Shown here: positions 54,375-64,000 of the stretch, piece after piece
Numbering within the stretch: position 1 is the first letter of the stretch
Layout of the letters: each line of letters starts with the position of its first letter
NCBI RefSeq assembly: GCF_000026005.1
Contig: NC_005295.2
Span: 1,082,655-1,146,654 of the forward strand
Direction: 5' to 3'
From: Ehrlichia ruminantium str. Welgevonden
GTDB lineage: Bacteria > Pseudomonadota > Alphaproteobacteria > Rickettsiales > Anaplasmataceae
DNA: 64,000 nt
Made by a program: the position numbers and the translations under genes
The notes under the pieces: model-generated
What the model was told of the DNA's origin: nothing
The model's input: the letters and a program-made list of their open reading frames with translations, nothing else
Database searches by the model: none

Positions 54375-55619
54375 ATTATTTTGGAGTCCCTAGCTTACAA
54401 GTAACTATAATCGTACTTTCCTAGGGTAATATAATAGTTAACTATAGTCAACAAATAACATAGGTTTTGATTATTCATAATTAAAGAACCTATTTAAACT
54501 TGATCATATAAAATATCATACAAAACTTACAATATGTAATAGTGAAATCTCGATTTTTTAGGATTTAGCATTACAGATATTTTATTATACAAAAAAACTG
54601 CATAAAAAGACATACCTTACTTTTTACATATAACATAAACAGTTTTTTAGTAAGAAATTTTTCTTAGCCACTTTTTAACTTAGATTAACATTTTAAATAA
54701 TAAACATCCTAGTAGCAACAGAAAAAGTCATGTAATAATTACTAACAATAAACATGCATTGCAATACTATTGTATATTGTAATTCCATAACTCAAAAAAG
54801 CATAATAATGATTTAACCAATTTAAAACAATGACACAATTAAGTGATAACCTTCTAATATTATTTTAATAACTATTAAATTAGTTCAAATAAACAACATT
54901 TATACTAGTCTATTTATACTGAATCTATATTTACATTCATATAATTTAAACACCAAGCAGTATATTTACTAAATTATTGACATTTCACTTAAATAGCCAA
55001 TATATCAAATATGTTGAATCTATAATAATACAGGATTTCATTATTTAACTAACCTTGTACATCTTTCATATAAGCACCACTAATATTAGAAACAAATTAT
55101 TAGTATTTTATATAAGAGTATCATTATCACTGCTATCAGCAATACCTATCCAGACTGTATAAGTGACCTGCTAAATAAATTTACTTACAACAAACATATA
55201 AATCTACTTAAAACAACCCCAAAAACAATTAAGCCAACTACTACTATAGATACAAATACTTTTTTTAAATAAGTTTTAAGTATTAATTCAAGACTATATT
55301 TACTTATATATCAAAGATGTGTAACTCATATAAAACCAGTATTTTTAATAACTAAGCTTAGGTTTTGGCTTTTAAACCACAATGCATTATATCAAACATG
55401 TAGAATTAGTATAAAAACTTGTATTTTAGTAATTAAACTTAGATAACAATCCTCACAACTACAAATATCTTTATTGTACAACATATATACCATATATTGC
55501 GTTCTTAATATAAAAAACTTACTTTAAATTATTACATTACAATATATGAGAAATATACTTATAGGTATATACTTACCACTTTCTAGCTATAAATGTTTCA
55601 CAGTTCTATAGCTATAATA
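54375..55619. other. Intergenic gap
   Basis: 1.2 kb without a gene. Loose recurrences such as 'atatatcaaaXatgttgaatctata' near 54995 and 'atcaaacatgtagaattagtata' near 55392 hint at very old repeats, but I cannot define units. Confidence 0.35.
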
Positions 55620-56485
55620 GAAATACAATATTTTCAAAAATAAATAACGTGAAGAAACACATATTAACACTATGAATAATCATAGCATCAATTAACAATA
55701 ACAACTTATAGGGAAGACTATACTACTTACAAAACACAATAACATATCTAAACACTTTAATGATACATGTACAGTAAATATGAAAGTACTAAATATAATT
55801 TTTTCAAAAAAATAACGTAAAGAAACACATATTAATACTATGAATAATTACACCATCAATTAACAATAACAACTTATAGGAAGGATATAATACTTACAAA
55901 ATACAATAATATATCTAAACACTTTATTCTTTATGATACCTGTACAGTAAATATGAAAGTACTAAATATAATTTTTTCAAAAAAATAACGTAAAGAAACA
56001 CATATTAATACTATGAATAATTACACCATCAATTAACAATAACAACTTATAGGAAGGATATAATACTTACAAAATACAATAACATATCTAAACACTTTAT
56101 TCTTTATGATATCTGCACAGTAAATATGAAAGTACTAAATATAATTTTTTCAAAAAAATAATGTAAGGAAACACATATTAATACTATGAATAATCACACC
56201 ATCAATTAACAATAATAACTTATAGGAAAGATATATAATACTTACAAAATACAATAACATATCTAAACACTTTATTCTTTATGATATCTGTACAGTAAAT
56301 ATGAAAGTACTAAATATAATTTTTTCAAAAAAATAATGTAAGGAAACACATATTAATACTATGAATAATCACACCATCAACTAACAATAATAACTTATAG
56401 GGAAGAATATACTATTTATAAAATACAATAATATATCTAAACACTTTATTCTTTATGATATCTGTACAGTAAATATGAAAGTACT
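55620..56485. repeat. About 173-bp tandem array, five units
   Basis: 'tatgaataat' following 'aaacacatattaa' recurs at 55671, 55839, 56012, 56185 and 56360, periods of 168, 173, 173 and 175 bp. Unit 1 lacks 'attctt' after 'cacttt'. Inner units 2 and 3 are nearly identical, as are 4 and 5. The array ends 100 bp from the tRNA-Val 3' end. Confidence 0.93.
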
Positions 56486-56588
56486 TAGGAAATCACAAAA
56501 CTTACTATATTAAAGCAATATCACACTCTACTAGCTATAAAGTAGTAATAATAACTCATAAAAATATTCACAGCTATAGATAAAAGAG

Positions 56589-56661
56589 TGGGCGATAACA
56601 GACTTGAACTGCTGACCTCCTCGGTGTAAACGAGATGCTCTACCAACTGAGCTAATCGCCC
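56589..56661 (-). tRNA. tRNA-Val (anticodon TAC)
   Basis: The - strand reads GGGCGATTAGCTCAGTTGG ... with a seven-base acceptor stem (GGGCGAT / ATCGCCC), a D-arm AGCTC...GAGC, an anticodon stem TCTCG/CGAGG enclosing TTTACAC (anticodon TAC), a variable loop AGGTC and a T-arm GCAGTTCAAGTCTGT. The discriminator is A and the 3' CCA is not encoded. It lies 49 bp downstream of folD on the same strand and may be cotranscribed. The ORF across this locus is a by-product. Confidence 0.96.
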
Positions 56662-56710
56662 TATTACATTATCTTTATAAACTATAAATACGTTAACTGC
56701 AATCAAAGAA

Positions 56711-57613
56711 TTATAAATCAAGATACTTTTCAAGAAAACCATCAATTCCTGACTGGTTACATGCAGCAATAATGGTATTAACCATTAAAAACGCAATAGT
56801 CATAGGTCCAACACCACCAGGTACTGGAGTAATGGCTGAAGCAATTTTATTGACCTCAGCAAAATCGACATCTCCTACAAACTTTTTCACGCCATCTTCT
56901 TCTATAGAGTTAATACCTACATCTATAACAATTGCCCCATGTTTTACCCAAGAGTATTTAACAAAACGAGGTATCCCAACCGCAGCAACAAGAATATCAG
57001 CTCTTCTACAATAATCTGGCAAATCACGAGTAGCCGAATGAACAGTAGTAACTGTACAATTTTCCCCTAATAGTAAACAAGCCATAGGCTTCCCTACTAT
57101 ATTTGATCTTCCTATAACTACAGCATCACTACCAGATAAATTACGAGTGATAGTTTTTATTAAATAGAGACAACCCTGCGGTGTACAAGGTACTAAGCAA
57201 TTCTTTTTCTGTCCAGTAAATAATCTACCTACGTTTTCATTATGAAATCCATCAACATCTTTTTTAGGATCAATAGTATTGATAATCAGGTTCTTATCAA
57301 TATGTCTCGGAACAGGTAACTGTACTAAAATCCCATGAACACTATCATCATTATTAAGCTGATGTATTTTTTCAATCAAACTACTTTCAGATATTGTACT
57401 AGGAAGCAACATCGTTTCAGATCTAAGTCCTAACATTTCTGCTTTTCGTTGCTTATTACGCACATACAATTGACTTGCAGGATCATCTCCAACTAGAACA
57501 ACTATTAAACACGGTGTTAAATTATGCTGTGCTTTTAAATCACTAATACATGTAGCAAGTATGTTTGTAATATTATCAGCAACTGCTTTCCCACTTACAA
57601 TATTCCCTTCCAT
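56711..57613 (-). CDS. folD: Methylenetetrahydrofolate dehydrogenase / methenyl-THF cyclohydrolase
   Basis: Bifunctional enzyme of one-carbon metabolism that makes formyl-THF, needed for purine synthesis and initiator tRNA. 300 aa. Motifs: [23 protein letters not shown] (about 41-63, with the catalytic Tyr and Lys), [13 protein letters not shown] (about 95-107), [10 protein letters not shown] (about 113-122), [18 protein letters not shown] (about 161-178, NADP site), and [19 protein letters not shown] (about 263-281). The start at 57613 gives [13 protein letters not shown], a normal beginning. It is upstream of tRNA-Val. Confidence 0.97.
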   Translation of the reverse strand: MEGNIVSGKAVADNITNILATCISDLKAQHNLTPCLIVVLVGDDPASQLYVRNKQRKAEMLGLRSETMLLPSTISESSLIEKIHQLNNDDSVHGILVQLPVPRHIDKNLIINTIDPKKDVDGFHNENVGRLFTGQKKNCLVPCTPQGCLYLIKTITRNLSGSDAVVIGRSNIVGKPMACLLLGENCTVTTVHSATRDLPDYCRRADILVAAVGIPRFVKYSWVKHGAIVIDVGINSIEEDGVKKFVGDVDFAEVNKIASAITPVPGGVGPMTIAFLMVNTIIAACNQSGIDGFLEKYLDL

Positions 57614-59070
57614 AAGAGTTCAATATCTTATTGTATAACTTAAAGGTTAGTGCATTTTACAAAAAACTTCAATAAACATTAAGAATATATTTTTATAACC
57701 ACTACAAATAAGACTTAATATTCTCCAAATAAAATATTATCTACATTATTTTAACTACATAATATTTTTTATTAAATGATATTACTTATAAAACATATAT
57801 CATGTAAGGTAGTTTTTATGGTATTATCTTACTAAAACCTATAATACCAATAAAATTATATAATATTATAAATAAGTAACTCATTAATACTGAAATAAAA
57901 CAAGTAATACTTAAGAACATCCGTTTTTAAATTTTAGTTATTTTATATATTCCCCATAAATCAATGTGATGGTTAAATAAAATTTATGTTATTTCATACA
58001 TATACTAAAAGAACAACTGGTATAAAAAATGCACTAATAAAAAAGCTATAGAAATAACATTTGTTTACTACATACAATAACACAATCTCCTTTAAAAAAA
58101 CTACGTCACACAATCAACATTTACGACTGCTAATAACAACTAATATAAGACCACTTTACCAAACTAAACCTATTGAGCTGCTTATTTGCTTTTTTTTAGT
58201 ATTATAGTTCCGCATAATACACAAATATTATATGTATTTAGCATTATTAAACATGCCACTTATTTTTATAGTAATAAAGACCTTAAGAAAAATGATTAAA
58301 GTAATACAGAGCGAATATTAATGAACAGATACATTACTATACAAGCTCTTTTTTTTTATATATCATAATGCATAGAAATCTAAACAATACAAGAAACTTC
58401 CCTATTACCAACAAAGAAATAGTTAACACTACCTAGATTAAAACAAATAATTAAGATTATTTAAATTATAATACAGCACTATAACTCAAAAAGGTTATTT
58501 AATACCAACAACTATATTATTCTAATAAATAATAGCCAACTATCAAAAAGTAATAAATAACAAATGAATATTATTACTGAAGTGCTACAATAAACATATT
58601 GCTATTTATAGAAATATATAGTAGATCAGAATTTTAATAACTTACATAATAAATAAAGAATACCTTATTCCAAATAATGTATAGGTTAGTATATTATTTA
58701 TACATAACTAATAAGATTTACATCATACTCTGCTTTAATTATTAATAACTTATCTGTACTTACTTATAATAAAAAAATACAATAAAATACATTGTCAACA
58801 ATGATATACACGTTAAACAAATAACAATTTTTTAAATATAAAGATCATAAAGTAGCAAATAAACTTAATAAGTTCTACAAGTATTGCACTATTTAATCCT
58901 ACAAAACATATTCTGGTATTTAAATAAAACTTATACTTGAACTATTACAACACTCCTTAAACAATAGATGTACCTTAAAAATTCTACAGTAACTATTTAT
59001 ATTACATGATAAATAATCCACAAAATACTTATCTTACTTCAATAAGTAAATAATATTACAATTTTCACAA
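57614..59070. other. Intergenic gap
   Basis: 1.46 kb of very AT-rich DNA. I find no gene, RNA or countable tandem repeat. Confidence 0.4.
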
Positions 59071-59700
59071 TTATATATAATAACTCTTCACAACCTGCTC
59101 AAGAAACATTTTACGATGTGTTTTCAATTTCTCCGCAATAAAAATACTTTTTATTTGTTGTACACTTTCTTCAATATTATGATTAACGATAATATAATTA
59201 TAACGATAACAGTGACTGATCTCAAAAGCAGCTTCTTTTAATCTTTGGTTAATCATATCACTCTCACCACTTCTATTATATAGGCGTCTTTTTAGCTCTT
59301 CCATAGATGGAGGTAATATAAAAACACTAACCACATGCTCACTCATAATATCAATTAATTTAAATGCACCTTGCCAATCTATACTAAACAATATGCTAAT
59401 ACCATTATTTATATTATCCATTACAAATCTACGAGGAATACCATAATAATTTCCAAAGACCTTAGCATATTCCAACATTTGATTTGTATTACATAAATGA
59501 TGAAATTCATCCTCAGTAACAAAAAAATAATCTTTACCTTCTACTTCCTCATTTCTAGGTTCACGAGTAGTAACAGAAACTGACCTAATAATCTCACCCT
59601 GTAATTCATTAACCAACAACTGCGATATAGTAGTTTTACCCCCTCCAGAAGGAGAAGACATAACTAACATTATTCCCCTGCTTTTTAGATTATTATTCAC
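59071..59700 (-). CDS. gmk: Guanylate kinase
   Basis: Phosphorylates GMP to GDP. 209 aa. The P-loop is SSPSGGGKTTI (about 15-25). The GMP-binding block is VSVTTREPRNEEVEGKDYFFV (about 41-61), followed by EYAKVFGNYYGIPRRFV (about 77-93), DWQGAF (about 108-113) and RLYNRSGESDMINQRLKEAA with the lid Arg residues (about 137-156). The extension of roughly ten residues before the P-loop is slightly long, and ATG Met11 (GIMLV) may be an alternative start. It stands alone. Confidence 0.96.
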   Translation of the reverse strand: MNNNLKSRGIMLVMSSPSGGGKTTISQLLVNELQGEIIRSVSVTTREPRNEEVEGKDYFFVTEDEFHHLCNTNQMLEYAKVFGNYYGIPRRFVMDNINNGISILFSIDWQGAFKLIDIMSEHVVSVFILPPSMEELKRRLYNRSGESDMINQRLKEAAFEISHCYRYNYIIVNHNIEESVQQIKSIFIAEKLKTHRKMFLEQVVKSYYI

Positions 59701-60449
59701 CGCATATTTCCCAATAAAACATGTTTTTAGATAACCAACGTTATTTCATATAATAATACAGCAGACTATAAATTATTTAAAAAAAACTATTGCTAACCTT
59801 GAGTTATATAATTTCTTAATATTAACAACACTTATTATGTAAAAATACTTTTCATTTTGCAACATAATATAACATTTGTAAACTTGATTGAGTTCATTTA
59901 TTACTACATCTTTGAATTGAAAAAAACTTTTAACATTAAAAAAATCTACAGTTATTTAAAACACATATTTAATATTAAAAAAACAATTACTTACTGTACG
60001 TACTACCGCTAATACTATGTATAAAACAAGAATATAAAATTAATTTAAAAATTCACCAAGTCTATTGATTACCTAATAATCTCGAAATTTTTTTTATTTA
60101 GAACATATATTTACTAACAACTAAATAAAAAAATTTTGGTATTAGATTACTTAATATTTACCTAAAAGCTCATAACATTAGATTTACAACTATAGCTTAT
60201 CCTTTAGATATTCAGTTACAACATGTCACATTAATATTATATACATATAATTACAAATAAATCATTGGTACTTTTCATTAACGTATACATATATGTATAT
60301 ACTATTCTAAAACTGCTTAGATAATTTTTAATATAAAAAATTAGTGTAAAAAGAAATTACACAGAAAATAAATACTTAATATAGATAAAACTAACTTATT
60401 GTCTTTATGTATAATGCAATACATTACATATTACTATATAAAGTAACAC
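59701..60449. other. Intergenic gap
   Basis: No gene is visible. A phrase near 60310-60360 resembles the 77-bp unit that follows and another stretch near 63670. Confidence 0.35.
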
Positions 60450-60680
60450 ATGTATGTATTATTTTTTAAAACTGTATAAACAATCTCTTATGTTAAAAAT
60501 CAAAAAAAATTATACAGGAAGTAAACTATGTACATATTATTCTTAAAACTGTATAAACAATCTCTTATGTTAAAAATCAAAAAAAATTATACAGGAAGTA
60601 AACTATGTACATATTATTCTTAAAACTGTATAAACAATCTCTTATGTTAAAAATCAAAAAAAAATTATACAGGAAGTCAA
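60450..60680. repeat. 77-bp tandem repeat, three units
   Basis: 'actgtataaacaatctctta' occurs at 60471, 60548 and 60625, an exact 77-bp period. The third unit has one extra A and then diverges. A 61-codon ORF on the - strand (60677-60862) starts beyond it and has no supporting motif. The rest of the gap to 61468 is featureless. Confidence 0.92.
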
Positions 60681-61468
60681 TATTTATAGTATAGAATCAA
60701 GTCTATAAAAAAATTCACATACACCTTTCTAATACTACTATAACTTAACATCCATATAACTAAAGAAAATGTTATTTTAAGACAACAAGATTGCAATTGA
60801 TTTTTCTTAGATTGATTCATATGTGTAAATATTAGTAAAATACAAAATAACAACTTAAACATTACAAATATAAAAAATAGGAAAGTATGAAATACTTATC
60901 CTATTATAACGTCTCAAACCAGGACATAACTCCATACTATGAAAGTATATTATAAATACAATAAACTACTTAAAACATAACTATATACTATACTTACAGT
61001 TATAAGACATAATTTCATTATACACTAACCCATTCACAATTTTGTATTATTAATTATCAACTGAAATTGTTATGGTATTTTTCAAATACAATTTTGATAC
61101 ATATAATCATACACTATAACCACAGCAAAAAGATAATAGTTACACTGCCCTCAACCAATTTACAATCTAATACCATAAGAAATAATTACAAATTTGCTAA
61201 AACACAACCGTAATATACCCAATAATACACCATACATACGCTCAAAATATAATTTTATTATTTTACAATCCTATACTAGGATAACTATGTTGAAATTATT
61301 ATAGGTTTTTTTACAGCAAAACTTGTAACATACAATACACCTATAAACTAATAGATAAAAAAAAGAAAATATAAATCAATAATATAACTTCTATTTCAAA
61401 TATTTTTATGCATTGCCTGATACTAGAATCTATGGTACTTTTACCTACCGCTATTACCTTTTTATACT
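60681..61468. other. Intergenic gap
   Basis: No gene is called. A TATACT box at about 61462-61467 directly abuts the ccmC start codon, but no good -35 is visible. Confidence 0.35.
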
Positions 61469-62173
61469 ATGACTAGGTTCATTCGTTATACAAAACTAAT
61501 TTTACCATATATAATATTCTCATTTACCATCTGTTTAGCATATAGTTTATACATGATATTTATTGCATCCCCTGCAGATTATAAACAAGGAGAATTCGTA
61601 AGAATTATGTACATACACGTACCATCAGCATGGATATCACTAGGTTCCTACACACTAATAGCGATATTGAGTTTTGCAATACTAATCTGGCAAAATACCG
61701 TTGCAACAATCATATCACATGCAATTGCACCATTAGGATTAGTGTTTACAGCTATATGTTTAATTACAGGTAGTATATGGGGCAAATGTACCTGGGGAAC
61801 ATGGTGGGTATGGGATGCAAGATTAACATCAATGTTAATTTTATTCTTCCTCTACTTAGGATATTTATCACTGTGGAGTTTTTTTGATAATGAAGCAAGA
61901 TCAGCAAAAGCATCTTCAATTTTTGCAATATTTAGTGCAATTAACATTCCAATTATAAAATTTTCAGTGAACATATGGGCAACATTACATCAACCAGCAA
62001 GTATATTGCGTAAAGATGGTATAGCTATTGATATTTCAATGCTCATACCTCTTCTTTCTATGTTTATAACGCTTGGGCTATTATTTTGCATTTTACTAAT
62101 ATTAAGATCACACACATTAATCAATCTAAGAAAAATCAACTGCAGACTTGCTGTATTAAATAACATTCTTTGA
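61469..62173 (+). CDS. ccmC: Haem exporter protein CcmC
   Basis: Inner membrane protein of System I cytochrome c maturation; it delivers haem to CcmE. 234 aa, six hydrophobic segments. The periplasmic tryptophan-rich haem motif is WGTWWVWD (109-116). The two flanking haem-ligand histidines are H50 (YIHVPSAW) and the His in ATLHQPAS (about 173). Other ccm genes are not adjacent, a dispersal known in Rickettsiales. It is followed after 10 nt by ruvA, which probably shares its transcript. Confidence 0.95.
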   Translation: MTRFIRYTKLILPYIIFSFTICLAYSLYMIFIASPADYKQGEFVRIMYIHVPSAWISLGSYTLIAILSFAILIWQNTVATIISHAIAPLGLVFTAICLITGSIWGKCTWGTWWVWDARLTSMLILFFLYLGYLSLWSFFDNEARSAKASSIFAIFSAINIPIIKFSVNIWATLHQPASILRKDGIAIDISMLIPLLSMFITLGLLFCILLILRSHTLINLRKINCRLAVLNNIL

Positions 62174-62183
62174 GAGGATAACA

Positions 62184-62759
62184 TTGATAGGTAGTATCAC
62201 AGGTAATGTTGAGGAAATACGTGACAGCTATATTATACTAAATGTAGGCAATATAGGATATATTATTTATGTCTCACATAAAGTCTTACAGACTTGTAAA
62301 GTAGGAGATAATATAAAACTATATATAGAAACTTATGTAAATAGAGATAACATAACTCAACTATATGGGTTTTTAAATAGACAAGAACAAGACTACTTAA
62401 AAATGCTGGTTACAATAAATGGAATTAATTATAAAACAGCACTTTCAATATTGAGTAAGTTATCACCTGAACAGATTTTTTCTGCAGTAGTAAACAATGA
62501 TAAAATAGCATTTAAAGGAAATGGTATAGGTGAAAAACTTGCAGGACGTATAATAACTGAACTACAATATAAAATCAATAAAATGCCTATAGAAGAAACA
62601 TTTTCAATAATAGAAAATGATGATTCCTTAGCTGCTCTTATAAGCTTAGGATATGAAAAATTAAAAGCTTTCAATGTAATACAGGAAATAAAATCTAAAA
62701 CTCCAGATGCTAGTACACAAGAAGTAATAAGAAAGGCACTACAAAAACTTTCTCAATAA
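62184..62759 (+). CDS. ruvA: Holliday junction DNA helicase subunit RuvA
   Basis: Binds four-way junctions and recruits the RuvB motor. 191 aa. The N-terminal OB-fold runs MIGSITGNVEEI (1-12) to about residue 64 (LYGFLNRQEQDYLKML, about 60-75). The helix-hairpin-helix pair comprises VTINGINYKTALSIL (about 76-90) and GNGIGEKLAGRIITEL (about 112-127). The C-terminal domain III (about 145-191) contacts RuvB. The start is TTG at 62184, supported by GAGAGGA 7-12 nt upstream and by family alignment at residue 1. ruvB starts 1.16 kb away, which is unusual. Confidence 0.95.
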   Translation: MIGSITGNVEEIRDSYIILNVGNIGYIIYVSHKVLQTCKVGDNIKLYIETYVNRDNITQLYGFLNRQEQDYLKMLVTINGINYKTALSILSKLSPEQIFSAVVNNDKIAFKGNGIGEKLAGRIITELQYKINKMPIEETFSIIENDDSLAALISLGYEKLKAFNVIQEIKSKTPDASTQEVIRKALQKLSQ

Positions 62760-63919
62760 AAAATATATTTTATTAAAATTAAAACAACCAATAAAAACCT
62801 TTTCTTTATACTCTTTTATGTTTACAGTGATTAAACTTTACATTTTTATCACTTAATACATAATTAATATAATTTTGGATAATAACTCCATATATTACCT
62901 ATCTTTCATTCATAATTAAGATATATAGGCAATGATATTGATAGACCTGGGCTTAGTGGTACTTGAGACATATGTTGAATGGTTATAAAAAGTTTTTTTA
63001 CAAGGTATCAAGTTACTATAATCATTTTAGAAATAGGTATATAATTTTAACATTAATTAACTAAACTTACTACATACCATTATAACATATGCATAACTAC
63101 ATAATATAAAAACTAACACTGTACAATTTATTAAGTTACACAAATACTCTTTATCTTATTTTATGAAATACAAATACTAAAAATATATTCTATCTTTCAC
63201 TACACAGTCTTTTAGCGTTACAAGTTAACCTTTGCCATTAGTGCGTTTTTAATATTAAACATCACTAGAATAATAAAAAACATTACATACTATACCTGAT
63301 AATAGAATACTACACATACCTCCAAAACGTTTAACATTCAGTAACTGAATACTCAAGCTTTTGCTTGTTTTATTACTAGTTCTTAATATTAAAAATTACC
63401 AGAATAATTTTAAGAGTAGTAATGCATATACGTACAATTTACCATCGTACTATAAAATATGACAGATTTATTGATAATTATATAGATATGAATAATCATA
63501 ATTGCCAATATAATATCATACATTATCATCTATGATATACACATACGCAATACTACTCCAAAAACTGTGAAAATGACTTATAATATCAAAATTAATGTAA
63601 TACAATCTACAATATGCACACACGATATACTTTAAAGCCGTTAAGATGATTTATAATATCAAAATTAACGTAAAAAGAAATTATCTAAGAAATAAAGACT
63701 CAATACAGACAAAATCAAGTATAGCCTTTATATAACATCTAAGTATTCTTATTTATATTATCAAATTCATTATCTTCATTCTGCTATAACTAAGTTAAGT
63801 AACTTTAAGAAGGTATATAACTAAATTGACTGGGATAATATCTGAAACTTAAGATATAAAATACAATTTAATATGCTATTATACAATAAGTGACAATCTT
63901 AACAAACTAATGAGTGTTT
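62760..63919. other. Intergenic gap between ruvA and ruvB
   Basis: No full gene is seen. Positions 62932-62988 encode an 18-codon micro-ORF (MILIDLGLVVLETYVEWL) in locally richer GC. Two similar 40-bp stretches at 63561-63600 and 63634-63673 form a loose direct repeat. A possible hairpin terminator lies at 63354-63374. Confidence 0.4.
63354..63374 (+). terminator. Possible weak intrinsic terminator
   Basis: CAAGC TTTT GCTTG followed by TTTTATT. The stem is only 5 bp and lies almost 600 bp after ruvA, so its use is doubtful. A short palindrome, ATTCAGT-A-ACTGAAT, lies just before it. Confidence 0.25.
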
Positions 63920-64000
63920 ATGAAAGACATATTGCAAAGTAGCGAATGCATAGAAGATCAACAAAATATTTCAATGAGGCCAAATCTTCTTGATGAATTT
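63920..64000 (+). CDS. ruvB: Holliday junction helicase RuvB, 5' part only
   Basis: The frame from the ATG at 63920 is open to the window edge (27 codons). It begins MKDILQSSECIEDQQ and reaches MRPNLLDEF, the conserved RuvB N-terminal sequence (usually [LM]RPxxLDEFIGQ). The upstream ATG at 63910 runs into a stop after ten codons, so 63920 is the start. RuvB is the AAA+ motor that acts with RuvA. The rest of the gene is outside the window. Confidence 0.8.
   Translation, partial: MKDILQSSECIEDQQNISMRPNLLDEF

Noticed and set aside
56521..56769. 82-codon ORF on the - strand
   Set aside because: Covers the tRNA-Val gene and overlaps the end of folD; a by-product of both.
60677..60862. 61-codon ORF on the - strand
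   Set aside because: Runs to the edge of the 77-bp repeats, no motif, biased composition.
62940..63020. tmRNA or SRP RNA piece in the GC-richer patch between ruvA and ruvB
   Set aside because: I could not find the T-loop, tag sequence or SRP tetraloop motifs; only a short stem (ACTTGA/TCAAGT) is visible.

Overview
The window is about 72% AT by eye. Protein-coding genes cover only about half of it. The gaps are long and many hold tandem arrays of 70-210 bp units. The gene set points to an obligate intracellular alphaproteobacterium of the family Anaplasmataceae. It includes a purL/purQ pair with a very long PurL, NtrX without a sigma-54 loop, ChpT, PAS_5, lone ruvA and ruvB, ccmC and cycM. 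The low coding density with many tandem repeats, some carrying the 3' ends of genes, fits Ehrlichia ruminantium best. This is recognition from memory and gene content, not a database match.

Layout. 0-10 kb: radC, purQ(-), mnmG, glpX(-), a degenerate LytM lipoprotein and a PAS_5 protein. 10-20 kb: small ORF + bioB + rnpB, a 142-bp array, purL and folK; purL and folK each run into a tandem array that copies the gene's own 3' end. 20-31 kb: Cys-rich lipoprotein(-), M48/TPR protease(-), rsfS, PAS + degenerate GGDEF protein, chpT-like(-), purM, two arrays and a Xer recombinase(-). 31-38 kb: gpsA, a 541-bp run of a 7-bp repeat, ntrX(-), ftsQ(-), an inverted broken copy of part of ntrX, and gshB(-). 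39-46 kb: BON lipoprotein(-), aspS, a 209-bp array, and a HAD + RDD pair. 46-54 kb: ppdK, an orphan MrpD/NuoM-like membrane protein, a 178-bp inverted repeat pair, an alpha/beta hydrolase(-) and cytochrome c(-). 55-64 kb: a 173-bp array, tRNA-Val(-), folD(-), gmk(-), ccmC + ruvA, and the start of ruvB.

Functionally the genes are mostly housekeeping: de novo purine synthesis (purQ, purL, purM, gmk), cofactors (bioB, folK, folD, gshB), gluconeogenesis and lipid backbone supply (glpX, ppdK, gpsA), translation and RNA (aspS, mnmG, rsfS, rnpB, tRNA-Val), DNA repair, recombination and division (radC, ruvA/B, xer, ftsQ), respiration and haem (cycM, ccmC), and reduced signalling (ntrX, chpT-like, degenerate PAS-GGDEF). 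I saw no CRISPR array, prophage, intact transposase or secretion operon. The unusual part of the window is the repeat-rich intergenic DNA.
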